Below are positions 43,748 to 52,887 of a stretch of 64,000 bases of DNA, piece by piece; position 1 is the stretch's first letter, and each line of letters starts with the position of its first letter. Both the position numbers and the translations under genes were made by a program. The DNA lies in NCBI RefSeq assembly GCF_002022275.1, contig NZ_MSDF01000014.1:88099-152098 (forward strand), written 5' to 3'. The stretch comes from Pseudomonas fluorescens. GTDB lineage: Bacteria > Pseudomonadota > Gammaproteobacteria > Pseudomonadales > Pseudomonadaceae. Below the pieces are notes generated by a model. It was not told where the DNA came from. It did no database searches and was given only the letters and a program-made list of their open reading frames with translations.

Positions 43748-45808
43748 TCAGAAATCCTTGCACAAGCGCAGGGCGTCATAGATCGCAGCGTGGGTATTGC
43801 GCTGCGCCACACAGTCACCGATGCGGAACAGCAAATACCCGTCGCCCGGCTCGCTCAGGCAAGGCTGCGGCTTGATCGCGAACAGCGCCTCGACGTCGAT
43901 CTGGCCCTTGTTGCGCGACGCTTCCTTGAGGGCGTAGTAGATGGCCTCGTCCGGGCGCACGCCGTTTTCGACGACCACTTGGTCAACCACCCGCTCCTCT
44001 TTGGCACCGGTGTATTCGTTCTCCAGCACCGCCACCAGCTTGTCGCCTTCGCGGTAGACCTTTTCCAGCATCATGTCGCCGGTCATGATCACTTCTTTGG
44101 GGTACATGCTGCGGTAGTAGGTCGGGAACGACGTACCGCCGATGGCCACGCCCGGCTTGATGTCGTCGGTGACGATCTCGACCTGGCTGCCTTTGTCCGC
44201 GAGGAAATCCGCCACCGACATGCCGGTGAATTCGCAGATGGTGTCGTACACCAGCACGTTTTTGCCCGGCGCCACCTTGCCGTCGAGTATGTCCCAGCTG
44301 CTGACGATCAAGCCTTCGGCCGCACCCCAGTGTTCGTTCTGTTCAACGTTCGGATTGCCGCCCACTGCCAGCACGACCACATCCGGACGCAGGTCCAGGA
44401 TGGTGTCGGCATCGGCGGCCACGCCCAAGCGCAGGTCGACTTTCAGGCGCGCCAGCTCCAGCTGGAACCAGCGCGTGATACCGGCGATCTGGTCACGTTG
44501 CGGGGCTTTCGAGGCGGTAGTGATCTGCCCACCGATAAACTCTTTCTTTTCGAACAACGTCACGTCGTGGCCACGTTCAGCGGCAACGCGCGCGGCTTCC
44601 ATCCCGGCCGGGCCGGCACCCACCACCACGACTTTGCGTTTTGGCCCGGTGGATTTCTCGATGATGTGCGGCACGCCCATGTATTCACGGGAGGTCGCGG
44701 CGTTCTGGATGCACAGCACGTCCAGGCCCTGGTACTGACGGTCGATGCAGTAGTTGGCGCCGACGCACTGCTTGATCTGGTCGATCTGGCCCATTTTGAT
44801 CTTGGCGATCAGGTGCGGGTCGGCGATGTGCGCACGGGTCATGCCGACCATGTCCACGTAGCCGCCTTCCAGAATGCGCGTAGCCTGGTTCGGGTCCTTG
44901 ATGTTCTGCGCGTGCAGCACCGGAACCTTGACCACTTCCTTGATACCGGCCGCCAGGTGCAGGAACGGCTCCGGCGGGTAACTCATGTTGGGGATAACGT
45001 TAGCCAGGGTGTTGTGGGTGTCGCAACCCGAGCCCACCACGCCGATGAAATCGAGCATGCCGGTGTCGTCGTAATACTTGGCGATCTGCTTCATGTCCTC
45101 GTGGGACAGGCCGTCCGGGTGGAATTCGTCACCGCACAGGCGCATGCCCACGCAGAAGTCGTCACCGACCTCAGCACGCACGGCTTTCAAGACTTCCAGG
45201 CCGAACTTCATGCGGCCTTCAAAGGTGCCACCCCATTCGTCGGTACGCTTGTTAACGCGCGGGCTCCAGAACTGGTCGATCATGTGCTGGTGCACGGCGG
45301 ACAGTTCCACGCCGTCCAGCCCACCGGCCTTGGCGCGTTTGGCGGCGCTGGCGTAGTTGCCGATCACGCGCCAGATTTCTTCCGGCTCAATGGTTTTGCA
45401 GGTGGCACGGTGCACCGGCTCACGCACGCCGGACGGTGACATCAGCGTCGGCCAGTTGAACCCGTCCCAACGCGAGCGGCGGCCCATGTGGGTAATCTGG
45501 ATCATGATCTTGGCGCCATGCTTGTGCATGGCGTCGGCGAGGTTCTGAAAGTGCGGGATGATGCGGTCGGTGGACAGGTTCACCGAACTCCACCATTCCT
45601 GCGGGCTGTCGATGGCCACCACGGAGGAGCCGCCACAGATCGCCAGGCCGATGCCGCCCTTGGCTTTCTCTTCGTAATACTTCACATAGCGGTCGGTGGT
45701 CATGCCGCCGTCGGTGGCATACACCTCGGCGTGGGCAGTGCTGAGCACGCGGTTGCGGATGGTCAGTTTGCCGATCTGGATCGGCTGGAACATTGCTTCG
45801 AAAGCCAT
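43748..45808 (-). CDS. dgcA: Dimethylglycine demethylase subunit DgcA
   Basis: A 686-residue old-yellow-enzyme/trimethylamine-dehydrogenase-type flavoprotein. An N-terminal FMN TIM barrel (about 1-370, with MFQPIQIGKLTIRNRVLSTA) is followed by a 4Fe-4S Cys cluster (CVGANYCIDRQYQGLDVLCI near 350) and a C-terminal FAD/NAD-binding part (VVVGAGPAGMEAARVAAERG near 390). It is 34 bases upstream of dgcB. Oxidises dimethylglycine. Confidence 0.96.
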   Translation of the reverse strand: MAFEAMFQPIQIGKLTIRNRVLSTAHAEVYATDGGMTTDRYVKYYEEKAKGGIGLAICGGSSVVAIDSPQEWWSSVNLSTDRIIPHFQNLADAMHKHGAKIMIQITHMGRRSRWDGFNWPTLMSPSGVREPVHRATCKTIEPEEIWRVIGNYASAAKRAKAGGLDGVELSAVHQHMIDQFWSPRVNKRTDEWGGTFEGRMKFGLEVLKAVRAEVGDDFCVGMRLCGDEFHPDGLSHEDMKQIAKYYDDTGMLDFIGVVGSGCDTHNTLANVIPNMSYPPEPFLHLAAGIKEVVKVPVLHAQNIKDPNQATRILEGGYVDMVGMTRAHIADPHLIAKIKMGQIDQIKQCVGANYCIDRQYQGLDVLCIQNAATSREYMGVPHIIEKSTGPKRKVVVVGAGPAGMEAARVAAERGHDVTLFEKKEFIGGQITTASKAPQRDQIAGITRWFQLELARLKVDLRLGVAADADTILDLRPDVVVLAVGGNPNVEQNEHWGAAEGLIVSSWDILDGKVAPGKNVLVYDTICEFTGMSVADFLADKGSQVEIVTDDIKPGVAIGGTSFPTYYRSMYPKEVIMTGDMMLEKVYREGDKLVAVLENEYTGAKEERVVDQVVVENGVRPDEAIYYALKEASRNKGQIDVEALFAIKPQPCLSEPGDGYLLFRIGDCVAQRNTHAAIYDALRLCKDF

Positions 45809-45823
45809 GGCACGGTCCTCGGC

Positions 45824-46354
45824 TTACAACGGCTTGACGGTGAACAGGCCGTCATCGTGGCCCTCTTCGGAGCCTCCGTAGACTTGTTCGGCCACTGTGC
45901 GGATTTTGCTGCCGCGCGCTTGCAGAATCTGGTCCATGGCGCCGGCAAACCAGCCGGTGAACATGTAGTCGACTTTGCGCCCGACCTTGCCGTACACGTA
46001 GACAAACGCCGAGTGTTCGAGCTTGACGCTGGCAGTGCCTTTGTCGAGGTCAATGTCCTGGATTTTGAACAGGCCCCAGCCGCGTTGCGACAGGCGCTTC
46101 ATGTAGTGCTCGAACACCGCAACACCTTCCAGGCCGTGGCACTCAGCTTCTTTTTCGCACCAGTGCCAGGCGGACTTGTAGCCGGCTTTGTAGAGGATCT
46201 CGGCGTAGGCATCAGCGCCCAGCACTTCCTCGATACCGATGTGGTTGTTGACGAAGAAATGGCGCGGCACGTAGAGCATTGGCAGGGCGTCGGAAGTCCA
46301 GACACCGGTTTCGCTGTCGACTTCGATAGGCAATTGCGGGGCGATTTTGGCCAT
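45824..46354 (-). CDS. DUF5943/V4R-like protein of the dgc operon
   Basis: A 176-residue cytoplasmic protein: PMLYVPRHFFVNNHIGIEEV, YKSAWHWCEKEAECHGLEGV and AFVYVYGKVGRKVDYMFTGW. The pattern is that of a 4-vinyl-reductase-like (V4R) fold annotated as DUF5943. It is conserved directly upstream of dgcA, as PA5397 is in PAO1. Its exact role is unknown; a ligand-binding or accessory role for DgcA is a guess. Confidence 0.82.
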   Translation of the reverse strand: MAKIAPQLPIEVDSETGVWTSDALPMLYVPRHFFVNNHIGIEEVLGADAYAEILYKAGYKSAWHWCEKEAECHGLEGVAVFEHYMKRLSQRGWGLFKIQDIDLDKGTASVKLEHSAFVYVYGKVGRKVDYMFTGWFAGAMDQILQARGSKIRTVAEQVYGGSEEGHDDGLFTVKPL

Positions 46355-46430
46355 GGAAACTTAACTCCAGAAAATTCGTTTGGATGCCCCCGGCACGGAT
46401 GACCGGGGGAAAAGAAGTGTCAGTGGTGGC

Positions 46431-47408
46431 TTATTCGCCCCAAACGTCCTTAAGCACGTTGACCCAGTTCTCGCCCATGATCTTGCGTACCACGCGCTCA
46501 GGGTGGCCGCGCTTGAGCAGGGTCTCGGTGAGGTTGGGGAACTCGCCCACGGTGCGGATGCCCAGCGGGTTGATGATCTTGCCGAAGCTGGTCAGGCGGC
46601 GGGCGTAGCCCTTGTCATGGGTCAGCATTTCGAAGAAATCCTGGCCATGACCCTGGGTGAAGTCGGTGCCGATGCCGATGGCGTCTTCGCCGACGATGTT
46701 CATGGTGTATTCGATGGCTTCGGCGTAGTCGTCGATGGTCGAATCGATGCCCTTGGCCAGGAACGGCGCGAACATGGTCACGCCGACAAAACCGCCGTGG
46801 TCGGCGATGAACTTGAGTTCTTCATCAGACTTGTTGCGCGGGTGCTCTTTAAGGCCGGACGGCAGGCAGTGGGAGTAGCACACCGGTTTTTTCGATTCGA
46901 GGATGACTTCTTCGGAGGTTTTGGAGCCAACGTGGGACAAGTCGCACATGATGCCGACGCGGTTCATCTCGGCAACGATTTCACGGCCAAAGCCCGACAG
47001 GCCGCCATCACGCTCGTAGCAACCGGTGCCCACGAGGTTCTGGGTGTTGTAGCACATCTGCACCACGCCAACGCCGAGCTGCTTGAAGATCTCGACGTAG
47101 CCCAACTGGTCTTCAAACGCATGGGCGTTCTGGAAGCCAAAGATGATGCCGGTTTTGCCCAATTCCTTGGCTTTGCGGATGTCGGCGGTGGTTTTCACCG
47201 GGATCACCAGGTCGCTGTTCTCACGGATCAGGGTCTGGCTGGCCACAATGTTATTGATAGTGGCCTGGAAGCCTTCCCACACCGACACGGTGCAGTTGGC
47301 GGCAGTGAGGCCGCCTTTGCGCATGTCCTCGAACAGGTCGCGGTTCCACTTGGCAATGATCAGCCCGTCGATAACGATGCTGTCGGCGTGCAATTCGGCT
47401 GGGCTCAT
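46431..47408 (-). CDS. Membrane-dipeptidase-family (renal dipeptidase-like) hydrolase
   Basis: A 325-residue M19-family metallohydrolase: AELHADSIVIDGLIIAKWNR (first metal-site region), CDLSHVGSKTSEEVILESKK and SHCLPSGLKEHPRNKSDEEL. The start MSPAELHAD was chosen because AGGGG lies eight bases upstream; the frame is open 49 codons further. It is the first gene of the dgc operon and corresponds to PA5396. The natural substrate is unknown; a glycine- or betaine-derived peptide or amide would fit the context. Confidence 0.88.
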   Translation of the reverse strand: MSPAELHADSIVIDGLIIAKWNRDLFEDMRKGGLTAANCTVSVWEGFQATINNIVASQTLIRENSDLVIPVKTTADIRKAKELGKTGIIFGFQNAHAFEDQLGYVEIFKQLGVGVVQMCYNTQNLVGTGCYERDGGLSGFGREIVAEMNRVGIMCDLSHVGSKTSEEVILESKKPVCYSHCLPSGLKEHPRNKSDEELKFIADHGGFVGVTMFAPFLAKGIDSTIDDYAEAIEYTMNIVGEDAIGIGTDFTQGHGQDFFEMLTHDKGYARRLTSFGKIINPLGIRTVGEFPNLTETLLKRGHPERVVRKIMGENWVNVLKDVWGE

Positions 47409-47628
47409 CAGGCGTCCCCTTGTAGGCGATTCATGCGCCGAATCGTCTGCCGGCGCTTTGGGGCCAGCATATGCCCAGGGGCTGAACGAACCGGGTGCAA
47501 AAACGACAGGGGAATTGCCGAAAGCGTCAATCCGCGACAAAGGCCTACATGACATCTCCCACTGGCGTCTGTTCTTTGTCCCACGCTTGAGCCAGAATTT
47601 GCGTCATCACCTGATATGAGACGGCGCA

Positions 47629-48030
47629 ATGAAATCGATTTTCCTGGCTTTGGCACTCATCGCAACCGGCGTCCACGCGGCCGAAGACACCGACAGCACG
47701 CCGTGCGACGGCATCGAAAACGACAAGCAAACCCTGGAATGCGCCACCTTCAACAAGACCACCGCAGACCAATTGCTCAAAGATAACTATCAAGGCTTGC
47801 TCGAACGCATGGGTTCGACCTATGGCAGCAACAAGTCGCAACTGGCCGACATTACCGCTCGTCTGAAGGATGCCCAGCAAAAATGGGAAAAATTGCGCGA
47901 TGCCGATTGCGCAGTGGACACCTTCCCGGCGGTGACGGGCAGCAAGGAATATGCGATCCAGCAGAATGACTGCCTGGCGCGGATGAGTGATGAGCGGTCG
48001 GAGTTTTTGGAGTCGATCGGGCAGGAGTAA
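47629..48030 (+). CDS. LprI/DUF1311-family secreted protein
   Basis: A 133-residue protein with a Sec signal peptide (about 1-17). The mature part has CDGIENDKQTLECATFNKTT, a helical repeat and CAVDTFPAVTGSKEYAIQQN, with four cysteines. This is the LprI/DUF1311 pattern, which includes a lysozyme inhibitor in mycobacteria. It is divergent from the dgc operon. Function here is unproven. Confidence 0.85.
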   Translation: MKSIFLALALIATGVHAAEDTDSTPCDGIENDKQTLECATFNKTTADQLLKDNYQGLLERMGSTYGSNKSQLADITARLKDAQQKWEKLRDADCAVDTFPAVTGSKEYAIQQNDCLARMSDERSEFLESIGQE

Positions 48031-48070
48031 TCAGGTTTCACGCTGCATAAACCATTGAAAAGGAATTCAT

Positions 48071-48553
48071 ATGTACTACCCACGCGAGGCGCAGCGGGAC
48101 TTTCTGTTCACGCGCGCAACTATGCTGTTTGTGGCCACGCTGGTACTGGCACTGATGCTGTTTCTGTCCAAAGACCGGGGTGCGCCTTACGCCTTGATCA
48201 AGGCGGCCTCCGTAGAGACGACCGGTCAAGTCACTCAATTGGAAGAGATCGGCAACTGGGGCAAGATTATCAATGTGTATTACAGCTTCAAACACGGCGA
48301 TCAAAACGAAGAAGGCATGGTCAGCACCAGCGGCTATGCCGGCGGCCCGGTGTATGAAGTCGGCAGCCCGGTGCAAGTGGTATACTCAAAGTGGTTTCCT
48401 GAAGTTCACAACATAAAGGAGAACTTCAGAACAGGTTCGTGGAACTTCTACATCATGAGCGCGAGCGTGGCCTTGATACTTTTGTGCCAGATCGGGATGT
48501 TCTGGACGTTGAGCCAGATCTATCGGCACAAGGAAGAAGATCGCCATTACTGA
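48071..48553 (+). CDS. DUF3592-type membrane protein
   Basis: A 160-residue protein with two membrane helices (about 17-33 and 128-150) around a soluble beta domain (GQVTQLEEIGNWGKIINVYY, GSPVQVVYSKWFPEVHNIKE). AAGGAA precedes the ATG. It follows the LprI-like gene by 40 bases and may be co-transcribed with it. The family role is unknown. Confidence 0.82.
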   Translation: MYYPREAQRDFLFTRATMLFVATLVLALMLFLSKDRGAPYALIKAASVETTGQVTQLEEIGNWGKIINVYYSFKHGDQNEEGMVSTSGYAGGPVYEVGSPVQVVYSKWFPEVHNIKENFRTGSWNFYIMSASVALILLCQIGMFWTLSQIYRHKEEDRHY

Positions 48554-48593
48554 TAAGGTCCCACTCGCCCCCTCTCCCTCAATAGGCTATTGC

Positions 48594-49010
48594 ATGACCA
48601 TTTGCGGTATCGAAATCAAAGGCAGCGAAGCCATCATCGCCGTCGCCTCGCTCGACAACGGGGCGCTGACGCACGTTGCCCTGGCCACCAAGAAAATCGG
48701 GCTTGAAGACGACGATGAAGCGGCCAACGTCAAAACCTTCGCCGCCCAGGTGAAGGCGTTTGTGCAGGCACATGCCATCACCCGCATTGCGATCAAGAAG
48801 CGCAGCAAAAAGGGCGAGTTCGCCGGTGGCCCGACCACGTTCAAGATTGAAGGGGTGTTTCAGCTGCTGGAAGGTGTTGAGGTGACGTTGCTGTCGCCGC
48901 AGACCATTAATGCGCAGTACAAGAAGCACGGCTTTGAGCTGCCGGGGACGCTGAACAAGTATCAGCATGAAGCCTTCAAGGCCGCGTGTGCAAAGTCAAC
49001 AATTTTATAA
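48594..49010 (+). CDS. DUF3010 family protein
   Basis: A 138-residue cytoplasmic protein: MTICGIEIKGSEAIIAVASL, KKRSKKGEFAGGPTTFKIEG and LLSPQTINAQYKKHGFELPG. It has an RNase-H-like flavour (short acidic first strand), but no confident catalytic set. The last residues (AKSTIL) come from DNA that turns AT-rich exactly here, so the C-terminus may have been altered by insertion of the neighbouring island. Confidence 0.85.
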   Translation: MTICGIEIKGSEAIIAVASLDNGALTHVALATKKIGLEDDDEAANVKTFAAQVKAFVQAHAITRIAIKKRSKKGEFAGGPTTFKIEGVFQLLEGVEVTLLSPQTINAQYKKHGFELPGTLNKYQHEAFKAACAKSTIL

Positions 49011-49030
49011 AAACGGCAGAAATAATTTAA

Positions 49031-49056
49031 AAACAGAGACCAACAGGCCTCTGTTT
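49031..49056. terminator. Bidirectional intrinsic terminator at the island's left border
   Basis: AAACAGAG pairs with CTCTGTTT around ACCAACAGGC. It separates the convergent DUF3010 gene and the last gene of the island operon. Confidence 0.8.
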
Positions 49057-49071
49057 CATTTCATGACAAAC

Positions 49072-51297
49072 CTAAAACAAACTCGCTCTAGGCGCAGCAG
49101 TCATAAGCAGGAAACCTAACAAAGCAGAAGGTTTGCCTTTTAAGGTTTCAATCGCATGTAAAACTACTTTTTCCTGGTCATTCTTTTTAAGCTTCAACCT
49201 CTGTGTTGCCATTGCGGCTGCAAATTCAACAGCAGCAGCGCCATATGGCAATTCATGCCTTGAAAAAACTTTTATCAAGAATTCACCCATCAACTTACTA
49301 TGATGCGGACTTGAAGAATAATCCAACTCCCCCATCCTGCATCCCCTGATAATACAGGCATGCAATATGTTGTCGTTAAATCTAAGAAAGCATTCGGGCG
49401 ACAGAATCACAGACTCGTAACCGGTGGATCGCAGCTGATTTGCCGCATCATCAATATCTCTTGCCTTTTGAAGCGCGGAAGATATTGCTAAATAAGTAGT
49501 CGCACGGAGGGCTGACTCAAGGTCATCTTGAAATACTGTACCAAAATATATAAACCCTGAAGATAGCGATAAACTTTCCCCACTTGACTTAGGCAAGAAG
49601 TCATCAAAGTTATCTTTTATAGCAGCCGACGCCATATCCAAAGAACTTTCAACGATGTCTTTATCAACATCACCAATTTTAATATCTAAAACTTGTGATT
49701 CGCTTGCTAACTTAGCAAGAGCAGTCCAATGATTACTTTGACGATCCGAGCCGATTGGCAAAACTAACCACTCGGAAAAACCATATAATCTATCAGACGC
49801 ATTCCTTTGTAAAAATTGCTTTAGACGAATCCAAGACTCTTTGCTCTGCGGCAGCCCTACTGCGCTCAAATAGTGACGGGGACAATCAATTTCTGGATTT
49901 AGGTGCTCTCTTAGATCTCTACTTATCTCCCTCAACAAACCACCATCTCTTGCAACAGCTGTAACAATCAATACACCCGTCGAGTTTGATATTGAACCCC
50001 AAGCTATTTCGTCATTGTAAACACAAACAATTGGACGAAGCCCACCTTTTCTGCGCTCCACAATCAGATCGGCCACCCTATTAGCAATACTAATAGACCC
50101 AACATCATTAGTGCATACGAGAGCATCAATGGCCACTGAAAGATTCCAATTTATTTCTTCTGTAAGCCATTTAACAAACGACAAATTATCTGCTACAGCC
50201 TCAGTAGTCAAAGATAAAGCTCTAGGTTGACCATTTATCATTTTATTAAGCGGATTTAATCCTTCACGACCAAACTCCTCAAGAAAATCTTTTAATTTAG
50301 CAGGAACATGAGGCTTTCCTAATGTTACCGCTCTTGGTGGTTTTGCCTTAGAAGAAAAATGCTCTCCAACAAGCTCAATTTCCGTCTCAAAATTTTCAGC
50401 TTCGAACTTTAAAATCCCTAGATCTACCCTGTCGAGCGAAATCAATATTTTTCCACTTCGATTACGGTCAGTCCTATCGACAAGCGTAATAATTTTTTCA
50501 TTTTCGAAACTCTGCTGTTTCTGTAAGTCTCGTGCCATCCCTCCGGATGTAGATGCAGAGATGACTACTAAATAATTAGCTGCTGGTGGCGTCAGCTTCC
50601 TCATTTCGTCGTACGAATGAAAACTATGTATTCTAGCGTCGATGCCGCAAAAATCTAGCGCTTCTCGAACAAACGGGTAGATCCCCATACTGTCTATATA
50701 AACAACAGATAATTGAAAAAAGCTGTCACACCCTAGTAACAAACTTATTGATCGCCCCACAAAACACAACTCAGGCTCGGTCTTTGCCAGTTCGCGCGCT
50801 TGAACAAATATACTATTTCTTGTACCTGAAGGATGTTTAAACAAGTGCCCAACAGGCGCTACCTGAACAACACTATTACAATTAACAAGCTCATATAGAC
50901 CCTGCTCAACTAGGGCATTAATTTGCAGGGAAAAACATGGTTTCAAATCCGCGTCGGAACAACTGGAAAAAACCTCTGTAAAACCGGTTTTTTCCCAGCT
51001 GTACAGATAGTAAAATTTCACAAACGGCCTTCCAGACTTTTCCCCTCGAGAAATAAAGGAATTTCTCAGAACCGTATTTTCCCAATGAAGACTAATACTT
51101 TCACAGAATTTTTTACTTGCAATTATAACAACACAATCAGGCAACAAACTCGCTGACTTTAGAGAACGCTCCAGATCGGAATAAAACTGAAACTGGTCAA
51201 GATCATCTCGATCACTGAAATAAACGCAAAGCGCATCAAACTCAAGGTTTAACTTGCTACAAACTCCTGACGCTGTATAAGAGAACACACGATCCAT
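49072..51297 (-). CDS. Large PRTase-like (possibly TIR-like) protein of the island, putative effector
   Basis: 741 residues, AT-rich, not recognised as a whole. The N-terminus (FDALCVYFSDRDDLDQFQFY, then DCVVIIASKKFCESISLHWE) looks like parts of a TIR fold, but with too short a middle. Residues about 190-290 and 375-500 look like two type-I PRTase folds, each with a PRPP-loop-like strand: YLVVISASTSGGMARDLQ and GVLIVTAVARDGGLLREIS. The acidic pair normally starting that loop is absent in both. The C-terminal 200 residues are helical, and no membrane segment is seen. The ATG overlaps the upstream stop (TGATG), with GAGGAG six bases before it. It may be the effector of the system. Confidence 0.75.
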   Translation of the reverse strand: MDRVFSYTASGVCSKLNLEFDALCVYFSDRDDLDQFQFYSDLERSLKSASLLPDCVVIIASKKFCESISLHWENTVLRNSFISRGEKSGRPFVKFYYLYSWEKTGFTEVFSSCSDADLKPCFSLQINALVEQGLYELVNCNSVVQVAPVGHLFKHPSGTRNSIFVQARELAKTEPELCFVGRSISLLLGCDSFFQLSVVYIDSMGIYPFVREALDFCGIDARIHSFHSYDEMRKLTPPAANYLVVISASTSGGMARDLQKQQSFENEKIITLVDRTDRNRSGKILISLDRVDLGILKFEAENFETEIELVGEHFSSKAKPPRAVTLGKPHVPAKLKDFLEEFGREGLNPLNKMINGQPRALSLTTEAVADNLSFVKWLTEEINWNLSVAIDALVCTNDVGSISIANRVADLIVERRKGGLRPIVCVYNDEIAWGSISNSTGVLIVTAVARDGGLLREISRDLREHLNPEIDCPRHYLSAVGLPQSKESWIRLKQFLQRNASDRLYGFSEWLVLPIGSDRQSNHWTALAKLASESQVLDIKIGDVDKDIVESSLDMASAAIKDNFDDFLPKSSGESLSLSSGFIYFGTVFQDDLESALRATTYLAISSALQKARDIDDAANQLRSTGYESVILSPECFLRFNDNILHACIIRGCRMGELDYSSSPHHSKLMGEFLIKVFSRHELPYGAAAVEFAAAMATQRLKLKKNDQEKVVLHAIETLKGKPSALLGFLLMTAAPRASLF

Positions 51298-52442
51298 CAC
51301 TGTCTCCTCAGAGGCACTAAAATTGATACCAGGGCGCCAGACACTTTACCTAACCCCTTATCGCTCCAATCATCAAAAGAATGAATACTATCTAGCTGAT
51401 CTTTTCGAAAGCAGTTAAAAATGCTTAGCCGACCAGAACGAATTCGAATTAGGCCACCTATGGTGCGTAACTCTTCTAATACAAGAGCAAGCCCTCCACC
51501 TGAACCCGTTTGGTTTTTTGTTGTTATATTTTTCAACAAACATTTAGATAGATACGTGCGTTCTTCAGCAATGCTAAGATCATCAACGTCCAGCCCAGAA
51601 TGCCGACTGGCAAAACCAGGCCCTGTATCAAAAAAGCTTAATTGTAGACATCTGATCCCTTCTGAACCTCGAATAGTAACTTTTTCCCTTTCCCAAAACT
51701 CACGCAATCTTTGATGACCTTCAAAATCCTTCTTAAAAAAACGCGCCTCCATCTCATCCCAACTTACAATCATACCCTCAACATGGCCATCATAGGGTTC
51801 ACCTCGATGATCAGTAGTAGCATGTTCTTGAGTATTTAGAAAAAGTTCGCTTGTAAATATGCTACAAGCATCAATAAATGTATCTGGAATAAGGCCTGCA
51901 TCCTTTTTATTTATTATCCCAAATAATTGGCCAAGCATTTCTCTCATGCCAGATTTATCGCGAACAGCCGTTTTGTCGCGCGCGGCAAAAAGTGGTTTCA
52001 AATACTGTACATTAACGCCGCTAACACAAGGCAAATCAATTGTGCGCCCGTGGATAATATTATTCATATTACCCACATCCGTGTTTATCATTTTAGTGGT
52101 AGCACTGCGCAATGCTTCTCTTCGGGAAATATACTCATCACCGACTTTTATACCCATTGCGAGCCTCGCAACGGCTATACCAGGAGAGTATGTACCAAGA
52201 TCAGCCAGCACAGATTTAGCGCTATTAGATTTATGGAAATTCAATATAGACGAATCCGCGACCCGCGCCCATGTGGTAAGCATTTGAAGACGGGATGCAT
52301 CGTGCATTGCGCCTTTATATTTATTGACCGCGTCCTTGGGAACTTGCAGCGGAGCTGAAGGTGCTTTGCAGACGAGCGATATCGCATGTTCTATGCTCTC
52401 GAGCGACTCCAAATCCCCAATCACAGTTTTCGTTAACTCCAC
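51297..52442 (-). CDS. Stand-alone GHKL ATPase of the island operon
   Basis: About 381 residues. The C-terminal half is a GHKL ATP-binding domain: N box in SELFLNTQEHATTDHRG (about 215), G1 box in LSFFDTGPGFASRHSG (about 280) and G2 box in NQTGSGGGLALVLEELRTIG (about 320). No phospho-acceptor His domain or membrane segment is present, so it is not a classical histidine kinase. The helical N-terminal half is unrecognised. The start is GTG 52442 (TTG 52445 is possible), because AAGGAGG overlaps the upstream stop codon; the longer TTG start at 52469 lacks such a site. Confidence 0.85.
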   Translation of the reverse strand: MELTKTVIGDLESLESIEHAISLVCKAPSAPLQVPKDAVNKYKGAMHDASRLQMLTTWARVADSSILNFHKSNSAKSVLADLGTYSPGIAVARLAMGIKVGDEYISRREALRSATTKMINTDVGNMNNIIHGRTIDLPCVSGVNVQYLKPLFAARDKTAVRDKSGMREMLGQLFGIINKKDAGLIPDTFIDACSIFTSELFLNTQEHATTDHRGEPYDGHVEGMIVSWDEMEARFFKKDFEGHQRLREFWEREKVTIRGSEGIRCLQLSFFDTGPGFASRHSGLDVDDLSIAEERTYLSKCLLKNITTKNQTGSGGGLALVLEELRTIGGLIRIRSGRLSIFNCFRKDQLDSIHSFDDWSDKGLGKVSGALVSILVPLRRQ

Positions 52443-52455
52443 CAAAACAACCTCC

Positions 52456-52887
52456 TTATTCTTCGCCAACTAAGCTTCCGAGCAATTCTTTGATTTTAGG
52501 CTCCGGCTTCCAATAGTTTGGACCTTTTAAAAACTTTCCATTTGAGTCATATATTGGATTCCCGTCACTGCCAAGCTTGCTCTCGTTGCTATCCATAATA
52601 ACACTCAAAACTTCCTCTAGCGGCAATCCGTACTTCATAGCTTCCGAACGACAATAAACAATTATATCACCCAAAAGATCAGCAATAGACACCAGTACAT
52701 CGAGTCCCCCCCCACCCTTGCGTAACATATCAACTATATCGTCTACCTCATTGATCTCATCAACTAAAGTCGCTTTAAACTTAACAAGTCTTTCAGCAAC
52801 ATCACCGCCAACAGCAGGACTTTCTTTCACTGGAAGCTTGTACATAGAATTCATCAATCGAATTCGCTCTTTAAAATCTTCGCCCAT
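52456..52887 (-). CDS. MazG/PRA-PH-like nucleotide pyrophosphohydrolase of the island operon
   Basis: A 143-residue all-alpha NTP pyrophosphohydrolase-like protein. Metal-binding helices: KATLVDEINEVDDIVD (about 35-50) and SIADLLGDIIVYCRSEAMKY (about 68-88). The tail, SNESKLGSDGNPIYDSNGKF then KGPNYWKP, is the signature of PRA-PH-type (phosphoribosyl-ATP pyrophosphohydrolase-like) MazG relatives common in phages. GAGGAGG precedes the ATG. It is the first gene of a tightly packed three-gene operon. It probably hydrolyses a nucleotide signal or substrate; which one is unknown. Confidence 0.87.
   Translation of the reverse strand: MGEDFKERIRLMNSMYKLPVKESPAVGGDVAERLVKFKATLVDEINEVDDIVDMLRKGGGGLDVLVSIADLLGDIIVYCRSEAMKYGLPLEEVLSVIMDSNESKLGSDGNPIYDSNGKFLKGPNYWKPEPKIKELLGSLVGEE

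Noticed and set aside
42052..45439. Long plus-strand open frames opposite dgcB and dgcA
   Set aside because: Both are mirror frames of well-recognised genes and show no domain of their own.
49072..51297. Firm TIR-domain call for the N-terminus of the 741-residue protein
   Set aside because: The first strand and the later S-x-x-F...W-E stretch look TIR-like, but the segment between them is about 25 residues too short for a canonical TIR fold. Kept only as a possibility.
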